From an uncultured Phaeodactylibacter sp. (GTDB lineage Bacteria > Bacteroidota > Bacteroidia > Chitinophagales > Saprospiraceae), in assembly GCA_913062745.1 (NCBI GenBank), contig CAJXXJ010000048.1:1-11809 (forward strand): 11,809 bases of DNA. Direction: 5' to 3'. The notes under the pieces were generated by a model, which saw only the letters and a program-made list of their open reading frames with translations, was not told where the DNA came from and ran no database searches. The first letter of the stretch is position 1. Every line of letters begins with the position of its first letter. Shown here in pieces: positions 7,298 through 11,809 of the stretch. Made by a program: the position numbers and the translations under genes.

Positions 7298-7374
7298 AAA
7301 CCATTTATTACTTTTGGCGAGCGGTTACTAACAAGCTGTTGAATACTCTTCGTGCGAAAATGGGTAAAATAATC

Positions 7375-7382
7375 TATTTTTG
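7375..7382 (+). promoter_or_regulatory. Bacteroidota-type -7 box of the dnaN promoter
   Basis: TATTTTTG matches the Bacteroidota primary sigma -7 consensus TAnnTTTG exactly. It sits 38 bases before the dnaN ATG and would give a leader of roughly 30 bases. The -33 TTG element is not obvious at the expected spacing (only degenerate TTCG at 7349-7352), so strength is uncertain. The box lies in the 123-base spacer shared with the divergent M16 gene, for which I found no comparable box. Confidence 0.55.
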
Positions 7383-7420
7383 TGCAATTATTTCAATCGA
7401 TAAACCCTACCGGACCGACT

Positions 7421-8536
7421 ATGAAGTTTAGCGTTTCTTCTTCCGAATTGCTCAAGCGCCTGCAGATTGCGGGCGGCGCCATCGGCTCCAACCCTGTCTT
7501 GCCTATCCTTGAGGACTTCCTTTTTACCATCTCCAACAACCGGCTGCGCATCGCTGCAACCGACCTGGAAACCTCGATCACTACCGAAATCGAAGTAATG
7601 GCAGATGCTGACGGCTCCGTGGCAGTTCCGGCCAAAATACTGCTGGAAACGCTTAAAGCGCTACCGCAGCAGCCGATTACCTTCAATGTCAATCTGGACA
7701 ATTTCGGTATCGAGATCACCTCCGCTTACGGTAAGTACAAGCTGGCAGGAGAAGACGGGCAGGATTTCCCGAGTATCCCGCAGCCTGATTCGGTAGACTC
7801 GCTGAAAATTCCGGGCGCGTCTCTGAGCCAGGGCATCAACAAAACTATTTTCGCGGCAAGCAACGACGAGCTGCGCCCCGCTATGACCGGCGTTTACTTC
7901 CAGGTCGATTTCGACAAGCTCATCCTCGTAGCTACGGATGCCCACAAACTGGTCAAGTACACCTTCAATGAGGTCGGGGGAGAAGCCTCCACTTCCTTCA
8001 TCGTGCCCAAGAAAGCGCTGAACCTGCTCAAAGGCAGCCTGCCGGGCAACGAAGACGTGACGCTGTCCTTCAATAGCGCCAACGCCTTTTTCTCTTTCGG
8101 CGATACCGAGCTCGTATGCCGGCTGATCGACGCCCGATACCCGGACTACAACGCAGTTATCCCGGTAGACAACCCGAATACGCTGAGCCTTAACCGTGCT
8201 GACTTTCAGAATTCGCTCAAGCGGATCGCCATCTATGCAAACAAAACCACTAATCAGGTTATCCTGAATATCAATGAGAACAGCCTGACCATCTCGGCAC
8301 AGGACCTCGACTTCTCAAACGAAGCGACCGAACAGCTGGCCTGCAACTACGAAGGGGACTCCCTGACGATTGGCTTCAATGCCAAATTCCTCGTGGAAAT
8401 GCTGGGCGTGCTCGAGGCCGATGAAGTGAAAATGGAACTCTCCACCCCAACCCGCGCCGGCATCCTGCTGCCGGCCGAGCCGATGGAGGGAGAAGAAATA
8501 CTGATGCTCGTCATGCCGGTGATGCTCAGTAATTAA
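7421..8536 (+). CDS. dnaN: DNA polymerase III beta subunit (sliding clamp)
   Basis: The beta clamp is a ring-shaped homodimer that encircles DNA and tethers DNA polymerase III and repair factors. At 371 residues it has the normal length for three repeated clamp domains (about 1-120, 121-245, 246-371). Characteristic stretches are MKFSVSSSELLKRLQ at the N-terminus, NPVLPILEDFLF (24-35), DGQDFPSIP near the end of domain 1, LVATDAHKL in domain 2, RLIDARYPDYNAVIP at the domain 2-3 link, and LMLVMPVMLSN at the C-terminus, which forms part of the client-binding pocket. The ATG at 7421 is chosen over an in-frame GTG at 7382 because family members start at MKF and because the GTG overlaps the promoter box. 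dnaN is not next to dnaA here; it heads a short operon with a lipoprotein gene and nadD. Confidence 0.98.
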   Translation: MKFSVSSSELLKRLQIAGGAIGSNPVLPILEDFLFTISNNRLRIAATDLETSITTEIEVMADADGSVAVPAKILLETLKALPQQPITFNVNLDNFGIEITSAYGKYKLAGEDGQDFPSIPQPDSVDSLKIPGASLSQGINKTIFAASNDELRPAMTGVYFQVDFDKLILVATDAHKLVKYTFNEVGGEASTSFIVPKKALNLLKGSLPGNEDVTLSFNSANAFFSFGDTELVCRLIDARYPDYNAVIPVDNPNTLSLNRADFQNSLKRIAIYANKTTNQVILNINENSLTISAQDLDFSNEATEQLACNYEGDSLTIGFNAKFLVEMLGVLEADEVKMELSTPTRAGILLPAEPMEGEEILMLVMPVMLSN

Positions 8537-8544
8537 ATTCGTTT

Positions 8545-9024
8545 ATGAGCAAAACTACACTGCTGTCGCTGGCTGTAGTGGCACTGCTGCTGCTCAACTG
8601 CGGTAGTGAACAGGACAGCGGGCAGCAACAATTATCCAAAAAATCCCCGGAAGAAGTGCTCAAAGCTTATCAGGGGCTGGTAGACAAAAACCAGCTGGAA
8701 GAAGCTAAAGTACTGAGTACCGAAGCCGGCAGGCAGTGGCTGCAGGAACTCGCGCGGATTGTGGAAAGCGAACAGCCGGACAGCACGCTGTTCCATACCG
8801 AGTTTTTAGCCATCAGTTGCGAAGGGGAGGGAGATACCCTGCTGTGTCAGTGCGTGTTGGAAGATCAGTACGAGCGTTATGTTTCCGACTATCAACTGGT
8901 GCGCACGGACGGACAATGGCTCGTTGATGCCCCGCAGGAGGATATTCAGTTTGACGACGATGTGATGGAAAACCTGCCCGATAGCATCGTTCAACAGATG
9001 ATGAAGGAGGAACCGGCACAGTAG
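8545..9024 (+). CDS. Small lipoprotein with possible DUF4878/NTF2-like domain
   Basis: This 159-residue product has a short N-region (MSKTT), a hydrophobic core (6-17) and a lipobox-like LLNC ending at Cys19, so it is probably lipidated and tethered to a membrane facing the periplasm or outside. Asn at the -1 position is unusual for a lipobox. The mature part begins with a polar linker (GSEQDSGQQQ). The following domain, with SPEEVLKAYQGLVDKNQLEEAKVLST-like helices (34-59) and later strands ending in YQLVRTDGQWLVD (116-128), resembles the small cone-shaped DUF4878/NTF2-like fold of Bacteroidota lipoproteins. The C-terminus is acidic. It starts 8 bases after dnaN and its TAG stop touches the nadD ATG, so the three genes are co-transcribed. 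Function is unknown; the lipoprotein nature is fairly sure, the domain less so. Confidence 0.8.
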   Translation: MSKTTLLSLAVVALLLLNCGSEQDSGQQQLSKKSPEEVLKAYQGLVDKNQLEEAKVLSTEAGRQWLQELARIVESEQPDSTLFHTEFLAISCEGEGDTLLCQCVLEDQYERYVSDYQLVRTDGQWLVDAPQEDIQFDDDVMENLPDSIVQQMMKEEPAQ

Positions 9025-9621
9025 ATGAGCACACCAACCAATACCAAACCGAAAATAGGCTTGTTCTTTGGCTCCTTCAACCCGGTGCATGTGGGCCATA
9101 TGATTATCGCTAATTTCATGGCTACGCAGACGGAGCTGCAGGAAGTCTGGCTCGTCGTCTCTCCACACAACCCGCTAAAAAACAAGAAAAGCCTGGCGCG
9201 CGACCACGACCGGCTGCACCTCGTGGAACTGGCCATTGGCGACAACGCAGCCTTGCGTGCCTCTAATGTGGAATTCAGCCTCCCGAAGCCTTCCTATACG
9301 ATTGATACGCTGTCCTACCTGCGCGAGAAGCATCCCGACAAACAGTTTTGCCTCATCATGGGCGGCGACAACCTGGCGACTATCCACAAGTGGAAAAACT
9401 ATGAGCTGCTGCTGCGGGATTATCCCATCTATGTCTATCAGCGGCCAGACTACGAGCCGGGCGGCCTGCAAGAGCACCCTAATGTGCACATTCAGGAAGC
9501 ACCGATGTTACAGATTTCAGCGAGCTATATCCGGCGTTGCCTCAAAGCCGGGCAGTCTGTGCAGTATATGGTGCCGGATGCTGTTTTCAAATACCTGCAG
9601 GAAGTCCCCCTCTACCGATAA
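9025..9621 (+). CDS. nadD: Nicotinate-nucleotide adenylyltransferase
   Basis: NadD transfers AMP from ATP to nicotinate mononucleotide, making deamido-NAD in the cytoplasm, a step shared by de novo and salvage NAD synthesis. The 198-residue length is typical. Nucleotidyltransferase motifs are clear: GSFNPVHVGH (16-25) with the HxGH signature at His22-His25, PHNPLK (47-52), the PSYTIDTL substrate loop (89-96), MGGDNL (112-117), and ISASYIRR (164-171), the C-terminal ISSTxIR-type ATP motif. The ATG follows the lipoprotein stop with no gap. An AAGGAGG run at 9003-9009 sits 15 bases upstream, too far to be a standard ribosome-binding site. Coupling from the upstream gene is more likely. Confidence 0.97.
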   Translation: MSTPTNTKPKIGLFFGSFNPVHVGHMIIANFMATQTELQEVWLVVSPHNPLKNKKSLARDHDRLHLVELAIGDNAALRASNVEFSLPKPSYTIDTLSYLREKHPDKQFCLIMGGDNLATIHKWKNYELLLRDYPIYVYQRPDYEPGGLQEHPNVHIQEAPMLQISASYIRRCLKAGQSVQYMVPDAVFKYLQEVPLYR

Positions 9622-9660
9622 CAGACAGGCTTTGCAACCAATTGAAGCAAGACGATGTTT

Positions 9661-9684
9661 AATTTTCAATTATTATTGAAAGTT
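9661..9684. repeat. AT-rich inverted repeat downstream of nadD
   Basis: TTTCAAT (9664-9670) and ATTGAAA (9675-9681) are perfect inverted repeats around TATT. With one G-U pair the stem extends to ten pairs across 9661-9684. It begins about 40 bases after the nadD stop and 41 bases before the next start. A degenerate -7-like TAATTTTC (9660-9667) overlaps it. It could be a protein-binding operator or a weak RNA hairpin. Confidence 0.35.
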
Positions 9685-9691
9685 CTGCAAG

Positions 9692-9708
9692 GGGCTGGCT
9701 GACAGCCC
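9692..9708 (+). other. Short GC hairpin before the small membrane-protein gene
   Basis: GGGCTG (9692-9697) pairs with CAGCCC (9703-9708) around a five-base loop. The following bases are GAAAACCC rather than a T-run, so it is not a classical plus-strand terminator. It would lie in the leader of the 9725 gene or in a nadD read-through transcript. Confidence 0.3.
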
Positions 9709-9724
9709 GAAAACCCAAACCTGC

Positions 9725-10084
9725 ATGATAAGCAAAACACGCATGAAAACGGACCTGGTGGGTCAGTCTGTCCTACTCACCGCAGTAATTATTCTGTTGC
9801 TGGCCGGGCTGTACTGGCCCTGGGGTATTATCGCATTCAGCAGCCTTGCTATGTGGCAAGTGGGCAGCGCAGTGCATCTCGCAGTCAGCTATGAGTACCG
9901 TGAGCGGTATTTTTTCCTTAAAGTCTTTGCACTGCTGCTGCTGGCGCTTCCGCTAAAAATATGGCTGGCCGGCGAATGGTCCATTGCCCTCCTTGGCGTG
10001 CTGGCAAGCGCCTATTTCTGGGCCACCCTGCGCGATACTGTCATCGTGCTGGAGCGGCCCCGCTCATTCTGGGACCTTCAATAA
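9725..10084 (+). CDS. Small four-helix membrane protein of unknown function
   Basis: I do not recognise this 119-residue protein. After a basic N-terminus (MISKTRMKTD) it shows about four hydrophobic helices (roughly 14-30, 33-53, 64-80 and 84-102), separated by short loops rich in Trp, Tyr and Arg (YWPWG, YEYRERYFF, LRDTVIVLERPRSFW). The positive N-terminus suggests both termini lie in the cytoplasm. There are no catalytic motifs, cysteines or signal peptide. A second in-frame ATG at residue 7 (9743) would give 113 residues and is an equally reasonable start. The coding call rests on the coherent hydropathy pattern, codon use like its neighbours and the absence of a better frame. It is 103 bases after nadD, so it may be read through from that operon or have its own promoter. 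Confidence 0.75.
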   Translation: MISKTRMKTDLVGQSVLLTAVIILLLAGLYWPWGIIAFSSLAMWQVGSAVHLAVSYEYRERYFFLKVFALLLLALPLKIWLAGEWSIALLGVLASAYFWATLRDTVIVLERPRSFWDLQ

Positions 10085-10097
10085 TTGTTTAAAGGGC

Positions 10098-10127
10098 TTG
10101 TTTTTAAAAACAAAAAGTATTACCTTG
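10098..10127 (+). promoter_or_regulatory. Probable promoter with a 16-base palindrome, upstream of the DUF2851 gene
   Basis: A TTG at 10098-10100 is followed 20 bases later by TACCTTG (10121-10127), close to the Bacteroidota -33/-7 arrangement (TTG, about 19-20 bases, TAnnTTTG) with one T missing from the -7 box. The -33 element is the left end of a perfect palindrome, TTGTTTTTAAAAACAA (10098-10113), which could be an operator for a dimeric regulator or simply a curved A/T tract. The predicted transcript would start near 10134. Confidence 0.5.
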
Positions 10128-10147
10128 CGGTAAAACCAAAAGAAAGC

Positions 10148-10193
10148 CCGGGCGGCTGCCGTCCGGTAATTGTTAACCCCCGGCCTTCGGGCC
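10148..10193 (+). promoter_or_regulatory. Structured GC-rich leader of the DUF2851 gene (two hairpins)
   Basis: The presumed 5' leader contains CCGGGCGG (10148-10155) pairing with CCGTCCGG (10159-10166) around a three-base loop with one G-U pair, then GGCC-TTCG-GGCC (10182-10193), a stem capped by the very stable C(UUCG)G tetraloop. No T-run follows either stem, so neither is a typical terminator. The start codon follows 22 bases later after an A/C-rich single-stranded stretch. I cannot match it to a known riboswitch or leader family. Confidence 0.4.
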
Positions 10194-10215
10194 AACACCC
10201 AAAAAACCAAGCCCC

Positions 10216-11595
10216 ATGAAGGAAGAGCTTTTGCACTACGCATGGCGTATGCGCCGCTTTCACCACCACGCCCTCTTTACTACCGACGGGCAAACCGTAG
10301 ACATTCTCAGCCCCGGGCAGCACAACGCAGATGCCGGCCCGGATTTCCTCAACGCCCGCCTGCGCATCGGCGACACCGTCTGGGCCGGCAATGTGGAAAT
10401 GCACTTGAAGTCATCCGACTGGCTGCAGCATCAGCATCAACAGGACCCGGCCTACGATAATGTCGTCCTCCACGTCGTCTACGAAGAAGACAAACCTATC
10501 CAACGCTCTAACGGCACCCTCATTCCGTGCCTGGAGATGAAAAACCGCATTTCCCGCCGCCTTGCTGCCAATTATCAGCGCTTGTTGCAGCAGGAATCCT
10601 GGGTGCCCTGCGCCAACTCCCTGAATGAAGTCAGCGATCTTACCAAGAACCTCTGGCTGGACCGCCTTGCTGCCGAGCGGCTGGAGCACCGGGCCGGCCT
10701 GATCGACGCCCGGCTGCAGCGCTGTCAGCAGGATTGGGAAACGGTCTTCTATCAGTTTCTCGCCCGCAGCTTCGGCAGCAAAGTCAATGGCGACCCGATG
10801 GAAATGCTGGCACAGCAGACGCCCCTGCTGCTGCTCAACAAATACCGCCACTCCGTCTTTCAAATGGAAGCCCTGCTGTTCGGGCAGTCGGGCCTGCTCG
10901 AAGGGCAATCCTTTTCCGAAGAGTACCCGCGGAGGCTGCAGCAGGAGTACCGCTTCCTGCGCAAAAAGCACGGGCTAAAGCCTATCCCTGCACAGGCGTG
11001 GAAGTTTCTGCGCCTGCGGCCTGCGAATTTCCCCACAATCCGTATCGCTCAGCTGGCTGCCCTGTTGCATCAAACGGTCAGCTTGTTCAGCAAGGTCATG
11101 GCCGCTCAGGATGCCAAAGAGCTGGAGCATCTGTTTGAGGTCAAACTGTCCAACTATTGGTGGACGCACTACAGCTTCGACAAGCCGTCCCCGCAGCAGG
11201 CTAAAGCGCTCGGGCAGCGTACCGTCCACCTGATCATCATCAATACAATTGCTCCATTCCTCTTCTGTTATGGCCGTGCCAAAAAAGACAACCGGCTGCA
11301 GGAGCGCGCACTGGATTTGCTGGAAGCGCTGCCGGCAGAAAGCAACAAAATTATCCGGCGCTGGCAGGAGGCAGGGCTGCGGGCAACCTCCGCCTACCAC
11401 AGTCAGGCGATGATTCAGCTCAAGCAGCAGTACTGCGATCAGCGGAGGTGCCTGCAGTGTGCCATCGGCAATGCTTTGCTGAAGGGTGTCTCGGAGGTGC
11501 AGGAGCCCTGGCCGCTTGGCGTGCTGGGCGACGAATGGGATAAAGACTGGTCGCGGTTGCAGCCGCTGGCAGTGCTGGCAGAGGAGCGGGCGTAA
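10216..11595 (+). CDS. DUF2851 family protein, function unknown
   Basis: This 459-residue soluble protein matches the DUF2851 family of Bacteroidota. The N-terminal conserved block is clear: LSPGQHNADAGPDFLNARLRIG (31-52), VWAGNVEMHLKSSDW (55-69), then HQHQQDPAYDNVVLHVV (72-88). The conserved polar residues (Asp39, Asp43, Glu61, His63, Asp68, His72, His74, Asp77, His86) suggest a metal-binding or hydrolase-like site. The spacing Asp43...Glu61-x-His63 loosely resembles PD-(D/E)xK nuclease cores; this is inference only. The middle (140-400) is helical. Near the C-terminus a cysteine cluster, Cys407-x4-Cys412-x2-Cys415 followed by AIGN, could bind zinc or an iron-sulfur cluster. The ATG at 10216 starts at the family's usual MKEELLHYAW. 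It has its own promoter-like sequence and a structured leader, so it is probably transcribed alone. Confidence 0.9.
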   Translation: MKEELLHYAWRMRRFHHHALFTTDGQTVDILSPGQHNADAGPDFLNARLRIGDTVWAGNVEMHLKSSDWLQHQHQQDPAYDNVVLHVVYEEDKPIQRSNGTLIPCLEMKNRISRRLAANYQRLLQQESWVPCANSLNEVSDLTKNLWLDRLAAERLEHRAGLIDARLQRCQQDWETVFYQFLARSFGSKVNGDPMEMLAQQTPLLLLNKYRHSVFQMEALLFGQSGLLEGQSFSEEYPRRLQQEYRFLRKKHGLKPIPAQAWKFLRLRPANFPTIRIAQLAALLHQTVSLFSKVMAAQDAKELEHLFEVKLSNYWWTHYSFDKPSPQQAKALGQRTVHLIIINTIAPFLFCYGRAKKDNRLQERALDLLEALPAESNKIIRRWQEAGLRATSAYHSQAMIQLKQQYCDQRRCLQCAIGNALLKGVSEVQEPWPLGVLGDEWDKDWSRLQPLAVLAEERA

Positions 11596-11809
11596 CTGTT
11601 GCAGAAAGCCGGCAGGGTAGGAGCGCCCTTTTCACGGGGCCGCAACGGCTGAGCCACTAGGCCTTGATGAAGTCCGGTATTCGATGTTGTTCAATCGTTT
11701 GTTGGGCCCTGTCAGCCTATCAGGCCCTGCGGGCAAACCACTAGACAAACTGGATTTCATGAGTAAAAGGGATTGATTTTTGCGGGCTGCAGTTCCCGCC
11801 TTTCCTTGA
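11596..11809. other. Apparently non-coding tail of the window
   Basis: No credible reading frame, tRNA or promoter was found in these 214 bases. GGGCCCTG (11704-11711) and CAGGCCC (11721-11727) form an imperfect hairpin with one bulge. GCGGG (11782-11786) pairs with CCCGC (11795-11799) around an eight-base loop and is followed by CTTTCCTT, a weak terminator-like arrangement on the plus strand. The interval probably separates the DUF2851 gene from the next, unseen gene. Confidence 0.5.

Noticed and set aside
7382..7420. GTG start giving dnaN 13 extra N-terminal residues
   Set aside because: The GTG overlaps the TATTTTTG promoter box and the extra residues are not family-like. The ATG at 7421 begins at the conserved MKF.
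10411..10971. 186-codon minus-strand frame inside the DUF2851 gene
   Set aside because: It is antisense to a clear family member and has no recognisable domain or start context.
11701..11730. Repeated GGCCCTG near the right end as a possible recombination or attachment site
   Set aside because: The two 7-base copies (11705-11711 and 11723-11729) are short and palindromic and are better explained as arms of a small hairpin. No integrase or tRNA is nearby.
1..11809. Search for CRISPR arrays, transposases, integrase/att sites, toxin-antitoxin or defence genes
   Set aside because: No regularly spaced repeats, no mobile-element proteins and no terminal repeats were seen. All major frames belong to housekeeping or conserved unknown families.

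Overview
This window looks like part of a chromosome from a Bacteroidota bacterium, most likely a Saprospiria/Lewinella-like lineage. The supporting signs are a DUF2851 protein (a family I know mainly from this phylum), start codons preceded by A-rich leaders without a usable Shine-Dalgarno, a Bacteroidota-type -7 box (TAnnTTTG) in front of dnaN, and the sequence style of the Mre/PBP2 proteins. The lineage assignment is inference. Nothing in base composition or gene content suggests a mobile element, phage, CRISPR array or defence island, and no tRNA or rRNA gene was seen.

Left half, all on the minus strand and so transcribed from high to low coordinates: mreB (5729-4698), mreC (4599-3772), mreD (3779-3258), mrdA/PBP2 (3249-1381), folA (1377-877) and a probable LCIB-type carbonic anhydrase-like protein (769-47). 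From mreC to folA the genes overlap or are separated by 3-8 bases, so they are almost certainly one transcript encoding the elongasome (MreBCD scaffold plus PBP2 transpeptidase) with dihydrofolate reductase attached. rodA, the usual glycosyltransferase partner that often follows mrdA, is absent; folA occupies that slot. The carbonic anhydrase-like gene follows after a 107-base spacer and is closed by a strong hairpin at the window edge. Upstream of mreB is a 296-base non-coding interval and then a minus-strand M16 peptidase-family gene (7297-6026) that lacks the catalytic zinc motif.

Right half, all on the plus strand: divergent from the M16 gene across a 123-base spacer lies dnaN (sliding clamp, 7421-8536). 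It is followed with almost no gap by a small lipoprotein gene (8545-9024) and nadD (9025-9621, start codon directly abutting the previous stop), forming a tight three-gene unit. Then come a small four-helix membrane protein of unknown function (9725-10084) and a DUF2851 gene (10216-11595) with its own promoter-like sequence and a GC-rich, structured leader. The last 214 bases appear non-coding.

Functionally the window is mostly housekeeping: cell shape and peptidoglycan synthesis, folate, replication and NAD synthesis. The points most worth a second look are the LCIB-like protein, the non-catalytic M16 protein without its partner, the DUF2851 protein with possible nuclease-like D/E-x-H residues and a C-terminal cysteine cluster, and the structured leader in front of it. 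I did not find a convincing new multi-gene system.
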